From assembly GCF_007747795.1 (NCBI RefSeq), contig NZ_CP036275.1, positions 1,116,001-1,180,000 of the forward strand: DNA of 64,000 nt. The letters are read 5' to 3'. Positions 9,801 through 18,554 of the stretch are shown here, piece after piece (positions within the stretch are counted from its first letter, which is position 1; each line of letters opens with the position of its first letter). The DNA comes from Maioricimonas rarisocia. Its GTDB lineage: Bacteria; Planctomycetota; Planctomycetia; Planctomycetales; Planctomycetaceae. The notes beneath the pieces were generated by a model, which saw only the letters and a list, made by a program, of their open reading frames with translations, was not told where the DNA came from and searched no databases. The position numbers and the translations under genes are program-made.

Positions 9801-11474
9801 GGCCCCGGTCAGTGCGAGTGGCTGCGACCACCGGGGTTCGCCGGTCTGCGGATTGAGCACAAACAGCCGGATCTCGTGATCCTGCTCGCCAATGGCGAAC
9901 AGATCGTCCCCTTCGATCACGGGTGGGCCCAGAAAGTAGGTGCCGGCGTGGGGAAGATCGAACGTCTCGCCCATCGCAGTGCCCCCCACCTGCCACAGCC
10001 GCCGTCCGCTCTCGAGATCGTAGGCGACCAGCCGGTTGGAGCTGACGTCGCGTCCCAGCGGATCCTGGGCTTCGCTGCGGTTCCAGAAGTAGTTGTAGTT
10101 CTGGGTTCCAAGAACCGCAGCATCTTCGATGACGAACAGTCGCTCTCTGTCGCTGCTGAGCCAACCGGTCGCGGTGTTGCGAAACAGGAAACTCGTCAGC
10201 GGGTGCTGATCGTGCCCCCCGCCGGTAAACCGCACATTGACTTGCGGCCGACGCGAGGCCGTTCCCGAGCGGGAGTCTTCGACTTCGCCCGTCAGCAGCT
10301 GTTCGGCGTTGAACCGGAAGCTGTACTCCCAGATCAGTTCGCCGCTTTCGACATCGATGACGGCGATGCCGCGATACGTCCGGATCGCCAGCTTTCCCTC
10401 GATGCTGAGTGTCGCGAAGACCGGGATCGTGGCGCGACCGCTGTCGTGCAGATCGAGCATCAGATTCTCGACCTGTGACGAAACGTGGTAACGGTTGGTC
10501 AGCGGCATGCTCCAGCGGGGAATCAGCAATGGCTCGTCACCGGCGGCAATGCCGGTGTGAGTCGCCGTTCCCAGTGGCAGCGGCCAGTCGTGCAGCAACG
10601 GAGTTCGGACGGGGCCGATCGCGGCTGTCGCGGCGGCGATCCATTCGTCGACCGTTTCCGGTACGGTGCCGAACAGTTGTTCCGAGAGTTCCCGGGACGC
10701 AAGCAGGCTTTCGGCCAGTTTGCGGGCAGATTCGTCGTCTCCGGTCGCCACGTGGGCAATCGCGGCCGCTGCAACGCGGGCCGGCGGGTGATCGGCCGGC
10801 TGATCGACCACACCCAGTCGCTCGTACCAGACTGCAGCCGTCGCGAAATCGCCGCGATCCAGAAGCGAGTCGGCGAGGCGTTCCGCGGCATCACGACCGG
10901 CAGCGGTGTGGAAGTAGCGGTCGATCTGCTGCCCCAGATCGCCGAGGTTTCCTTTCTCGAGGGCCTCCTGGATCGCAAGCCGTGCCGAGGCACCGTACAG
11001 CGTCTCATACGCCTGCCGGCCGGCCGGGGGAAGCTGGGCGATCGTGCGTTCCGCTTCCTCCTTCAGGGAGGTCCACTCGCCTCCCTCAGCCTGAGTGAGG
11101 GCGTCTCCCGGGTAGTCGAGCAGGGACTGGTACAGTTCGCAGGCGTCGCTCCATTTGCCGTTCTCGACCAGCTGTGCGGCCTGACGCAGTCGCCGCGTCA
11201 GTGCCGGATCGTGAAACGCCCGGCCATCGAGGTGGTCCCGATCCGGGTTGGTCGACTCGGCATCCTCCTCGTCGGGAGCGGCTGGCGGTGCCGCCGGCCC
11301 ACCTCCGCCGAAGAGCTGCTGGATGATCCGGTTGACCGGGTTGCGGGGCGGATTCTGAGCGACGGCGGAAGTTTGGACGGATGCGATCGCAACGGCCAGC
11401 AGTGCCGTGAGCAGGCCCATTCTCCGCAGCGCTGCCGCGGATCGTCCCGGACGTCGAGGGACCAGACGGATCAT
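6831..11474 (-). CDS. Giant secreted PQQ-like beta-propeller protein
   Basis: 1547 residues from the chosen ATG at 11474, which gives a clean signal peptide (MIRLVPRRPGRSAAALRRMG, then LLTALLAVAIAS ending TSAVAQ); an upstream ATG at 11561 would bury it. An N-terminal helical region with TPR-like spacing (about 80-290) precedes a first PQQ-type propeller (IEGKLAIRTYRGIAVIDVESG, DLESGRRLWQVGG). A helical middle section is followed by a second propeller region (LDREVAWTSS, GTGDRLWSLGD, DRNSGQVIWKQEV). The repeated G-x-x-x-W blades are those of PQQ-binding-like folds, but the residues of a true quinoprotein dehydrogenase are not evident. It probably acts in the periplasm or at the cell surface. 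Substrate unknown. Confidence 0.85.
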   Translation of the reverse strand: MIRLVPRRPGRSAAALRRMGLLTALLAVAIASVQTSAVAQNPPRNPVNRIIQQLFGGGGPAAPPAAPDEEDAESTNPDRDHLDGRAFHDPALTRRLRQAAQLVENGKWSDACELYQSLLDYPGDALTQAEGGEWTSLKEEAERTIAQLPPAGRQAYETLYGASARLAIQEALEKGNLGDLGQQIDRYFHTAAGRDAAERLADSLLDRGDFATAAVWYERLGVVDQPADHPPARVAAAAIAHVATGDDESARKLAESLLASRELSEQLFGTVPETVDEWIAAATAAIGPVRTPLLHDWPLPLGTATHTGIAAGDEPLLIPRWSMPLTNRYHVSSQVENLMLDLHDSGRATIPVFATLSIEGKLAIRTYRGIAVIDVESGELIWEYSFRFNAEQLLTGEVEDSRSGTASRRPQVNVRFTGGGHDQHPLTSFLFRNTATGWLSSDRERLFVIEDAAVLGTQNYNYFWNRSEAQDPLGRDVSSNRLVAYDLESGRRLWQVGGTAMGETFDLPHAGTYFLGPPVIEGDDLFAIGEQDHEIRLFVLNPQTGEPRWSQPLALTGAGIEQDTVRRFWGAPPAVTDGMIICPTTVGWLVAIDRQTRRLRWAHRYTPRNANNRRRMRGFATQSLQSLNTRWSPTAPLVSGHHVLFAPPELPDEFGNLRPQLICFDLRTGEKAWHLEKEDLLYPAGVFEDQVLIVGQRQVQSASLSQRGRMKWTTELPGRLRPSGRAIIVQDRLYVPMQDGVLVTLNAKTGEILDEERCTNGELGSLLAHRGYLLSTTPIALTCFEERSAVLAEIERRQESDPEDLWAAVQLAQIDIIGGDHLAAIAHLEQVPPPAAEQNDELARTFRQLRFRSLTEVVAGEPTGRDAEFERLQQAAGSPEEQFEVRRLALARSLAREDYSAAATILWELTGTDMPETVEVDSCTMRSDVWLAGRFLDLWNAAPEEVRSALDQKIREKIAAAADQGVEVQQQIERRFGFHDAVVTLQEQMVESFLSAGDVAAAELRLWRVIRRGSDKQRLLARIRMAELLAEAGHHQDAAWWLTGTRAELDALEAPEREDISRQMEAAAEAAGLTLPWQTGPVGPRWSDYEFEMVRGNGHHNRSPVHGVDIEAAPEPFYATHRFSFNQNLQRLSAIRIADEQPYWSVPLRNGAHHLHSQSVGLIPVGYQLFALHRGTLHALSLLDREVAWTSSMSMRGGSEYARHPDNERTDALTTARQFAARQGLTTFRAPTGMMALANSRYIVCHGRGEFIVFDSGTGDRLWSLGDIPPRTMVHGTDELIFVVPARAEDAFAVRALDGQRVKIENLTELIPQAVAVHDEAIIRVASDSATYGAKLQIRATRIDDGTELWSHPLNGSAFVSLIDGRSLLVLNPDGNCQMIEFDTGDARPFGPLPAKLFKELHRSYVLADRNHIYVILERPTNQYSYISTPSIHVNGHVIALDRNSGQVIWKQEVENQNLLMSHFDAMPILLFTAVTHRQQRNVVFQEMRLLAVDKPTGRVLMDWTRPISNGGLNQVELNLRDRFVELRSYSERLRLQAETPATTAEE

Positions 11475-11695
11475 GTGTTCACACCACCGGAAGGACAGGT
11501 CGGGCTCGAAACGGCGCAATCGCATGGATTTCAGTATATCTGTGTCGGGCGCCACTGCCACCGCTATCCGGCGGGGAGACCGGTTCGGCGAACACTCTAC
11601 AAGCGTTTCGTCATCCGATACACTCGTTCGGTTGACGGGAATGTGGTCACTTCCTGCGCGTCTGACAGTCCAACACGAACAGAGAGTTGAAGAAT

Positions 11696-12973
11696 ATGGC
11701 GGTCACTGCCGTTGTCGGTCTGCAGTGGGGCGATGAAGCCAAAGGGAAAATCGTCGACCTGCTGACAGACCAGCACGAAATCGTGGTCCGGTATCTGGGT
11801 GGAAACAACGCGGGCCACACCGTCGTCTGCAACGGCCAGACGTACAAACTCTCCCTGCTCCCCTCGGGGATCCTCCGGGAGAACGTCGTTTCCGTCATCG
11901 CGACCGGTGTCGTCATCAACCCCCAGGCGCTGCTGCAGGAACTCGATTCCCTCTCGCGGCAGGGGGTCGAACCGGGCAAACTGCTCATCAGCGACCGGGC
12001 CCACGTGATCTTCCCCTACCATCTCGCCGAAGAAGCCGCCCTCGAACGTCACCGCGGCGCGAAGGCGATCGGCACGACGATGCGGGGCATCGGGACCTGC
12101 TACCGTGACAAGGCCGGCCGGACCCATGCCATTCGCATGGGAGACATGATGCGGCCGGCGCTGTTCCGCGAGCGGCTGGAAGACGTCGTCGCCCAGAAGA
12201 ACGTCATCCTCAAGGCGCTCGATCCCGATCACGTTCCGCTCGAAGCCGGCGCGATCTACGAAGAATACACACAGTACATCGAGCGGCTCGGCCCGATGGT
12301 GACCGACACGACCGCCTTCCTGCACCGCGAGCTGAAGCGCAACGCCAGCATGTTGTTCGAAGCGGCTCAGGGCAGCCTGCTCGACATCGATCATGGGACA
12401 TTCCCCTACGTCACTTCGTCGAACAGCTCCGGCTGTGGGATTCATCCCGGCAGCGGCGTTCCCGAACGGGTCATCGAGAAGATGATCGGCGTCGTGAAGG
12501 CGTACACGACCCGTGTTGGTGGTGGGGCATGCCCCACCGAACTCGAGGACGAGACCGGACAGCACATCCGCGACGAAGGGAATGAATACGGCACCGTCAC
12601 TGGGCGGCCCCGCCGCTGCGGCTGGTTCGATGCCGTCGCGACCGGTTACGGGGCCCGCATCAGTGGCGTCGACTGCCTGGCCGTCATGCTGCTGGACGTG
12701 CTCAGCAAGCTCGATGAAGTGAAGATCTGCGAGGCGTACGAGATCGATGGCGAGCGGACGACCGACTTCCCGAGCCATATCGACGAGCTGGCCAAGGCGA
12801 AGCCGGTTTACCGGACGCTGCCCGGCTGGAAGAAGGACATCACCGGCGCCCGCAAGCTGAGTGACCTGCCGTCCGAAGCCCGGGCGTACATCGACTGCGT
12901 CGGCGAACTGGTCGGCGCTCCGGTCGAGATTGTTTCGGTCGGGCCGGATCGGGAGCAGACCGTACGGGGGTAA
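11696..12973 (+). CDS. purA: Adenylosuccinate synthetase
   Basis: 425 residues, the usual length. Family hallmarks are present: [12 protein letters not shown] (IMP/GTP site, catalytic Asp), [44 protein letters not shown] and [12 protein letters not shown]-like [14 protein letters not shown]. The enzyme joins aspartate to IMP using GTP in AMP synthesis, in the cytoplasm. The ATG at 11696 is preceded by AGAGAG; an in-frame TTG nine bases upstream is less likely. The next gene starts one base after the stop codon, suggesting a transcription unit. Confidence 0.97.
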   Translation: MAVTAVVGLQWGDEAKGKIVDLLTDQHEIVVRYLGGNNAGHTVVCNGQTYKLSLLPSGILRENVVSVIATGVVINPQALLQELDSLSRQGVEPGKLLISDRAHVIFPYHLAEEAALERHRGAKAIGTTMRGIGTCYRDKAGRTHAIRMGDMMRPALFRERLEDVVAQKNVILKALDPDHVPLEAGAIYEEYTQYIERLGPMVTDTTAFLHRELKRNASMLFEAAQGSLLDIDHGTFPYVTSSNSSGCGIHPGSGVPERVIEKMIGVVKAYTTRVGGGACPTELEDETGQHIRDEGNEYGTVTGRPRRCGWFDAVATGYGARISGVDCLAVMLLDVLSKLDEVKICEAYEIDGERTTDFPSHIDELAKAKPVYRTLPGWKKDITGARKLSDLPSEARAYIDCVGELVGAPVEIVSVGPDREQTVRG

Positions 12974-12974
12974 C

Positions 12975-13463
12975 GTGAAGGAGTTCGAAGACAATCCGCT
13001 GGGGCTGATCCACTTCGTTGCCGACGAACAGGGGACACTCCACCGCGTCCTGCCCGAGGCTGTCGAAGCGGTCTGGGACGGCGAGGCACCGGTCTCGAGT
13101 CTGCCGGTCCCGATTGGCGACGAACTGCGGCTGGCGTTTGTGCTTTGCGATGCCGATCAGCAGCCGGCGATGACGTTCTTCCTGCGACTGCAGGTCAACG
13201 ATGACGCGATCGACAGGGACTCTCGGATCGCCGCTCTGCGGGCGCTCACGGAACATCAGGGCCGCCGCTACGACAGCCCCGACGCCCGCTACCAGCTGGA
13301 AGGTTGGCCGACCGACTGGCGGACGCAGCTGGCTGTCGCGCTCGACGTGCCGGCCCGGCAGTTTCGCCGGCTGGGAATCGGCGGCCCGCTGCTGATGTCG
13401 GAGCTGTGGGGCGTGCCGGTCGAGCAGATCGTGGCGTACTTCGAGAGTGCCCGCCGCTCGTGA
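12975..13463 (+). CDS. Hypothetical protein directly downstream of purA
   Basis: 162 residues from a GTG start at 12975, leaving a single base after the purA stop, so translational coupling is likely. The same frame stays open into purA, but the upstream portion reads as out-of-frame arginine/serine-rich sequence, whereas VKEFEDNPLGLIHFVADEQG onward has normal composition. No signal peptide or membrane segment. I recognise no domain. The compact tail SELWGVPVEQIVAYFESARR suggests a small alpha/beta protein. Confidence 0.75.
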   Translation: MKEFEDNPLGLIHFVADEQGTLHRVLPEAVEAVWDGEAPVSSLPVPIGDELRLAFVLCDADQQPAMTFFLRLQVNDDAIDRDSRIAALRALTEHQGRRYDSPDARYQLEGWPTDWRTQLAVALDVPARQFRRLGIGGPLLMSELWGVPVEQIVAYFESARRS

Positions 13464-13492
13464 CGCTGGAATCGGGAGGCCGGCGCAGCCCT

Positions 13493-13514
13493 GTAGGGCC
13501 GGTTCCAACCGGCC
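13493..13514 (+). repeat. GTAG-type REP palindrome
   Basis: GTAG followed by a perfect hairpin, GGCCGGTT, CC, AACCGGCC, 30 bp after the preceding gene. A degenerate inverted copy of the GTGG-type palindrome lies at 13538-13562. Together they fill the short gap between convergent genes and could also act as a transcription terminator. Confidence 0.75.
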
Positions 13515-13580
13515 GCGATGGATTCTCAGGAAAGGAAGGGCAGACAGGAATCTCTGCCCCACTGACGTGCGGCGTCCGGC

Positions 13581-13970
13581 TCAGGCCTCGTCGCCCGGCT
13601 TTTCGACCGGGTAGCCGGCGTCGTTCCAGCCGCGCCAGCCGCCATCCATCGAGACGACGTTTTCGTATCCCATCTTCTGCAGGGCATCGACTGCCAGGGC
13701 CGAACGGTAGCCGCCGCCGCAGTACAGAATGATCACGTCTTCGGGATCGGGAATCTTCGCTTCGATGTCGCGCTCGATGACGCCCTTGCCGATATGAACC
13801 GCACCCGGCAGGTGTCCGCGGGCGTATTCGCTCTCCTCGCGAACGTCGACGAGGTGGAACGTTTCGCCGGCATCGAGGCGACTCTTGATGTCGTCGACGG
13901 TGCACTCGGCGACGCGGGACTTGGCGTCGTTGACGATGTCGAGAAACCGGGGGGCATGCTTCTTGGCCAT
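13581..13970 (-). CDS. Rhodanese-like domain protein
   Basis: 129 residues forming one rhodanese domain: VDVREESEYARGHLPGAVHIG, then the active-site loop C84-G-G-G-Y-R-S and a C-terminal MDGGWRGWNDAGYPVEK. The cysteine is present, so persulfide transfer is chemically possible. Single-domain rhodaneses donate sulfur or act as redox sensors in the cytoplasm. No signal peptide. A cysteine desulfurase lies 2.4 kb away on the other strand; a link is possible but not shown. Confidence 0.92.
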   Translation of the reverse strand: MAKKHAPRFLDIVNDAKSRVAECTVDDIKSRLDAGETFHLVDVREESEYARGHLPGAVHIGKGVIERDIEAKIPDPEDVIILYCGGGYRSALAVDALQKMGYENVVSMDGGWRGWNDAGYPVEKPGDEA

Positions 13971-14057
13971 GTCTCACTCCATTTCTTCAGCTCTGGGGCG
14001 TCCCTGCCGAAACGTCGATCGGCAATTCCTGTCGGACACTCCGCCACTTGCGACCGA

Positions 14058-16079
14058 TCAGCGCAGGGCGGCGGAAAGCTTCTGTTCACAGGCCTGGATG
14101 ACCTGCTGCTGGGCCGCATCGACTTCGTCGCCGGTCAGCGTCCGGTCATCCGCCCGGTAGGAAACCGAAAGCACGTACGACTTCTTTCCGGCCGGAATAT
14201 GCTTGCCCCGGTACTGCTCAACGAACCGGACCGACTCGAGATGCTCGCCTCCCGCTTCCCGGACGACCTCTTCGAGCCGCTCCCACGTGACGTCTTCGTC
14301 GAGAATGAAGTTGAGGTCGCGGCTGACGGCCGGGTACTGAGGCAACGGCCGCAGCGTCGGGAACAGGTCGGCCGCTTCGGTCAGCACCTGCATGTCCAGT
14401 TCGACCGCGGTGACCGCTTCCCGGAGCTTCAAATCCTTCAGTGCCCCGTCCCGGTCCAGTTCGCCCATCCAGCCGCACGCCTTGCCATTGAGATAGAGCT
14501 CGGCACCGCGCCCGTCGACGAACTGGGGGATGTCGCTCGGCTTGAGTGTAATCTTCGCATCCCGGTCCAGCCGGGTGGCAATCGCGTCAACGATCCCTCG
14601 CATCTCGGCGAACGATCGGCCGCTCACGAACGCCAGCCGCCGCGGCTGCGTCGCCGGATCGTCCGGATTGGCGGCCAGAAAGACGCGGGCCATCTCGTAC
14701 AGCTCGGCGTTCAGGTTGCCGTTGCGCTCGTTGTCCCGCCGGCAGACCAGCAGGCTCGGCACCAGCGTCTGACGCAGCAGGCTGCCGTACTCGCCGGCAG
14801 CGGGCGTCACTTCGAGCTGAGCCGCATCGGGGTGAGGGGTGAACATCCCGGCCATCGGCTCGGTGATGAACGACATCGTCATCGCTTCGCAGAAGCCGGC
14901 GGCCGTCAGTACCTGACGCACCTTCTCGGAGACGCGATCCTGAAGCGAGGCGGTTGCGGCCACGACCGGGATCGCCCGGTCCTCGGGAATCTGATCGTAC
15001 CCGTGGATGCGGGCCACCTCTTCGATGAGGTCGATTTCCCGCGTCAGGTCACGGCGCCACGGCGGCGGAACGAACGCGGCCGACTCGTCGGTCGCCTCGC
15101 CGACCTGCTCGAGCTGCAGCCGCTCGAGAATGCTGATGCACTCTTCCGGGGGGACGTCGATGCCAAGGATCCGCGAGACCTGGTGGAATCGCAGCGTGAT
15201 CGGCTCAGGATTCCAGTCGGGAATACCGCCCGCGATCACCGGCTCATCCAGCAGTTCGCCGCCGGCGGTCTGGAGGATCAGCTCGCAGCAGCGTCGGCTG
15301 GCCCAGTCGAGCTGCTGCACGTCGACTCCCCGCTCGAAGCGGTAGGAGGACGGGCTTTGCAGTTTGAGCATGCGTGCGGTGTGATGGACCGAGAGGGGCT
15401 GGAAGTTGGCCACCTCGACGAGCACATTGACGGTGCCGTCTTCGATTTCGGTCGAGGCGCCCCCCATCACGCCGCCGATCGCCACCGGATTGTCGCTGTC
15501 GGCGATGACGCAGGTCTCTTCGGGCAGCTCGTATTCCTTGTGGTCGATCGCGACGATCTTCTCACCCTTGCGGGCCCGGCGGACGACGATCCGGCCACCT
15601 TCGAGCTTGTCGAAGTCGAACGCGTGCAGCGGCTGCCCACATTCCATCAGGACGAAGTTCGTCACGTCGACGACGTTATTGACGGGGGCGACGCCGATCG
15701 CTTCCAGACGCTCTTTCAGCCAGTCGGGGCTCGGTCCGATCTTCACCCCCCGGATAATGCGGGCCACGTACTGCGGACAGAGGTCGGTGCACTCGATGTC
15801 GACCGATGTCAGTTCCGACGTCTTCGTTGCGGCCGTGGGGACCTCGGCAGCCGGGATGCGGATCGGTTTGCGGTACAGTGTGCCGATCTCGCGGGCCACG
15901 CCGATGTGTCCCAGGCAGTCGGGCCGGTTGCTGGTCACTTCGAGGTCGATCGCATGATCGCCGTCGAGCGGCTCGACCTCTTCGAGGTTCAGTCCCGACA
16001 TGGTGAGCCGGTCGGTGAGCTCGTCGAGCGGCATGTCGAGGTCGACGTATTCTTTGAGCCAGTTCCAGCTGACGATCAT
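14058..16079 (-). CDS. pheT: Phenylalanyl-tRNA synthetase beta subunit, short form
   Basis: 673 residues. It begins MIVSWNWLKEYVDLDMPLDEL and has the B1, B3/B4 core (EVTSNRPDCLGHIGVAREIG, NVVDVTNFVLMECGQPLHAFD), B5 (SPSSYRFERGVD region), the class-II-like module (RIHGYDQIPEDRAIP) and the C-terminal ferredoxin-fold anticodon-binding domain (PAVSRDLNFILDEDVTWERL). Compared with the usual ~800 residues, the EMAP/OB tRNA-binding domain normally inserted after residue ~40 is absent: the sequence passes straight from SGLNLEEVEPL to HAIDLEVTSNRPD. pheS is not adjacent. The enzyme charges tRNA-Phe together with PheS. Confidence 0.95.
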   Translation of the reverse strand: MIVSWNWLKEYVDLDMPLDELTDRLTMSGLNLEEVEPLDGDHAIDLEVTSNRPDCLGHIGVAREIGTLYRKPIRIPAAEVPTAATKTSELTSVDIECTDLCPQYVARIIRGVKIGPSPDWLKERLEAIGVAPVNNVVDVTNFVLMECGQPLHAFDFDKLEGGRIVVRRARKGEKIVAIDHKEYELPEETCVIADSDNPVAIGGVMGGASTEIEDGTVNVLVEVANFQPLSVHHTARMLKLQSPSSYRFERGVDVQQLDWASRRCCELILQTAGGELLDEPVIAGGIPDWNPEPITLRFHQVSRILGIDVPPEECISILERLQLEQVGEATDESAAFVPPPWRRDLTREIDLIEEVARIHGYDQIPEDRAIPVVAATASLQDRVSEKVRQVLTAAGFCEAMTMSFITEPMAGMFTPHPDAAQLEVTPAAGEYGSLLRQTLVPSLLVCRRDNERNGNLNAELYEMARVFLAANPDDPATQPRRLAFVSGRSFAEMRGIVDAIATRLDRDAKITLKPSDIPQFVDGRGAELYLNGKACGWMGELDRDGALKDLKLREAVTAVELDMQVLTEAADLFPTLRPLPQYPAVSRDLNFILDEDVTWERLEEVVREAGGEHLESVRFVEQYRGKHIPAGKKSYVLSVSYRADDRTLTGDEVDAAQQQVIQACEQKLSAALR

Positions 16080-16357
16080 GGTCGGAGTGTGTTTCGGTAG
16101 CCGGGAAGGAAATCGGGTTCGGGAGCCAGTTCCGGTACTTGTGCGGGGCAGGGCCCACTAAGACAGAGTCACCGTGCGAACGGTCCCCGCCTGCTCTCCC
16201 GGAGCAGCAAAGAGGACACTCTAAGGATCTCGGCCGTTCGTCGAAAGGGAAGCTGTCCGGCTTGGAGTGGCAGCCGATTCGGGAACACGGTCGACGTCGG
16301 GCCGGCGGCGCGCAACACTGTATGGTGAAGTGATTTGCCCCGAACCGGAAACCGCAC

Positions 16358-17527
16358 ATGCCCGAACGGATCTATCTCGATCATCACGCGACCACGCCGG
16401 TCGATCCCCGCGTGCTGGAGGCGATGTGGCCCTGGTTCGGCGAGCGGTTCGGAAACGCCTCGAGCATCAGCCACTCCTTCGGGCACGAGGCGGCCGACGC
16501 CGTTGCGCAGGCGCGCGCGGAGGTGGCCGGGCTGATCGGATGTGACCCTGAGGAACTGGTGTTCACCAGCGGGGCGACCGAGTCGAACAACCTGGCGATC
16601 AAGGGAATCCTGCAGGCGGCCGGCGACAGGCCACATGTCGTTGTTAACGCGGCCGAGCATCGGGCTGTGCTCGATCCCGTTCGACGACTCAGGCGGCAGG
16701 ACGTCGAGGCGACAGTTGTGCCTGTGACTTCGACGGGACGTGTCGATCCGGACGCAGTCCTGGCCGCAATCCGCCCCGAAACCCGCCTGGTCTCCGTTAT
16801 GCTCGCCAACAACGAAGTCGGGGCGCTCAACCCGGTTGGCGAGATCGCGCGGACGTGCCGCGAGCAGGGAATCCTCGTCCACACCGATGCCGCGCAGGCG
16901 GTTGGCAAGATCCCGGTCGACGTGGCCGAACTGCCAGTCGATCTGATGAGCGTCACCGCGCACAAGCTGTACGGTCCGAAAGGGATCGGGGCGCTGGTCG
17001 CCCGGCGAGGAGAAGCACGGCTGCCGCTGGTTTCCCAGATCGACGGCGGCGGACACGAGCGCGGCCTGCGGAGCGGCACTTTGCCGGTTCCGCTGATTGT
17101 CGGCTTCGGCGTGGCCTGTCGGCTGGCGAGGCAGGAACGGGACGAAGAGGCGGCCCGGCTGGCGGCACTGCGAAATGACCTGTGGCGGCGGCTGCAGGAA
17201 CTCGAGGACGTGATACTGAACGGTCCTCCGCTGGACGGTGCCGCGGGAGAGCGGCTGCCGGGCAATCTCAACGTCAGCTTTGGTGGCGTGGACGGAGATG
17301 CGCTGATGATGCGGTTGGCGGCCTCGCCGCTGGCGGTCAGTTCGGGCTCGGCCTGCACCTCGGCAAATCCGGAGCCGAGCCACGTTCTGCGGGCAATGGG
17401 GTTGAGTGACCGGGCCGCACGTGCGAGCCTGAGGTTCGGCCTCGGCCGGTCAACCACGGCCGGGGAGATCGAACAGGCGGCGACGATTGTCGGAGACGTG
17501 GTCCGCGAACTCCGCCGATTGGCCTGA
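16358..17527 (+). CDS. Cysteine desulfurase (NifS/IscS family)
   Basis: 389 residues, a typical PLP fold-type I enzyme. YLDHHATTPVDPRVLEAM at the N-terminus, SGATESNNLAIKG, the PLP-lysine region SVTAHK203LYGPKG, and the active-site loop SSGSAC333TSANPEPSHVL are intact. It removes sulfur from cysteine as an enzyme persulfide for Fe-S clusters and thiolated tRNA. The short loop around Cys333 and general layout resemble IscS/NifS (group I). No iscU or nifU gene is beside it. Divergent from pheT with 278 bp between. Confidence 0.93.
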   Translation: MPERIYLDHHATTPVDPRVLEAMWPWFGERFGNASSISHSFGHEAADAVAQARAEVAGLIGCDPEELVFTSGATESNNLAIKGILQAAGDRPHVVVNAAEHRAVLDPVRRLRRQDVEATVVPVTSTGRVDPDAVLAAIRPETRLVSVMLANNEVGALNPVGEIARTCREQGILVHTDAAQAVGKIPVDVAELPVDLMSVTAHKLYGPKGIGALVARRGEARLPLVSQIDGGGHERGLRSGTLPVPLIVGFGVACRLARQERDEEAARLAALRNDLWRRLQELEDVILNGPPLDGAAGERLPGNLNVSFGGVDGDALMMRLAASPLAVSSGSACTSANPEPSHVLRAMGLSDRAARASLRFGLGRSTTAGEIEQAATIVGDVVRELRRLA

Positions 17528-17608
17528 TCCGCGACAGCCTCCGTTTCGTTCTCTTCATAACAGGCTTACGCTGCGCGCCGCGGCTGATTCAACCAGGAAG
17601 GTGACACC

Positions 17609-18001
17609 ATGAACTTCATGCGTCTGATGGGGATCGTTCCGCTGGGAATCGGGATCACCGTCCTGTTTTTCCTGTGGAGTCAGCCGTTTGGCGGATTCCA
17701 CTCGCCGCCGCTGTTCTTTCGTGTCTTCGGCAGCTTCATTGCGCTGGCGTTTGTCCTGCAGGGGGCCGCATTTCTTTTTGCGTCGCCCGAAAAACACCTC
17801 GGCAAGATGCGGTCGATGGTGGAGCGGATGCGGCACCAGATGCCGCACGACCTTCCGCAGGCAGACGATACGCCCGCGGGGGGCAGCTACGGCTGCCCGA
17901 ACTGCGGTGCTCCGCTCGGCGATGACGCGGATGTTTCCCCCTCCGGCGATGTGAAGTGCCCGCACTGCTCGAGGTGGTTCAACATTCACCGCAAGGGGTG
18001 A
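17609..18001 (+). CDS. Membrane protein with C-terminal zinc ribbon
   Basis: 130 residues. Two transmembrane helices (MGIVPLGIGITVLFFLW and VFGSFIALAFVLQGAAFLF) are followed by a polar linker and a CxxC...CxxC zinc ribbon (CPNCGAPL, about 18 residues, CPHCSRW). A ribosome binding site (AGGAAGGTGACACC) precedes the ATG. The layout suggests a membrane-anchored metal- or nucleic-acid-binding protein, but no function is recognised. Confidence 0.8.
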   Translation: MNFMRLMGIVPLGIGITVLFFLWSQPFGGFHSPPLFFRVFGSFIALAFVLQGAAFLFASPEKHLGKMRSMVERMRHQMPHDLPQADDTPAGGSYGCPNCGAPLGDDADVSPSGDVKCPHCSRWFNIHRKG

Positions 18002-18554
18002 GGAGGGCTGGGCGGGAGCATGTAGGGTGCTGTCGCCGGAGGCGACGCACCATCATCAGTCGTTTGGACTCGCCTGCCAGTTCCGATGGTGCGTCACGGA
18101 GATGTCCCGCCGCGGCAATTCGAACGTCGTGGATTGCCGACGGATGGCTTGCCGTGACACACCCTGCTTGATCCGGTGGGGCAGACATTCCTGTCTGCCG
18201 TCGTGAGCGAAGATCACGTGCCTTTTGTCGCATGGGTGCCACTGCTGGCTTTGTCCAGCAGTGCGAACGTCGTTCGACGTTCATGCTTGCCTCAAAGGGC
18301 AGGCATGCCGCATTGCCACTCCGCTGCGCGGCGAGGCCATGGCACCCCGCGATGATTTTCATCCTCCCGGGCGACGCACCGTCATGACAACTCCGTGGTT
18401 CCTGTTCAGCGAGCACTCGCTTCCGCTTCGTGCTGGTATTGTTCTTCTCTCACGCGTCCCCCCCCTCACGCCTCCCTCCAACTGTCGATCCGGCCGCTCC
18501 CGGTGTATCATGTCCGGCATTGCGCGGATGCACACAGCCAGCAGGAGAGAGCCA
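18002..18554. repeat. Intergenic repeats: GTAG-type pair, GTGG palindrome, inverted C-type repeat
   Basis: 18022-18174 is a head-to-head GTAG element of about 153 bp (GTAGGGTGCTGTCGCC at the left, GTGACACACCCTGC at the right). 18176-18199 is the GTGG palindrome. 18229-18402 is a minus-orientation copy of the ~190-bp C-type repeat, including GAACGTCG/CGACGTTC and CACTGCTGG/CCAGCAGTG hairpins. The downstream coding frame remains open through the C-type repeat, which misleadingly extends it. Confidence 0.8.
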
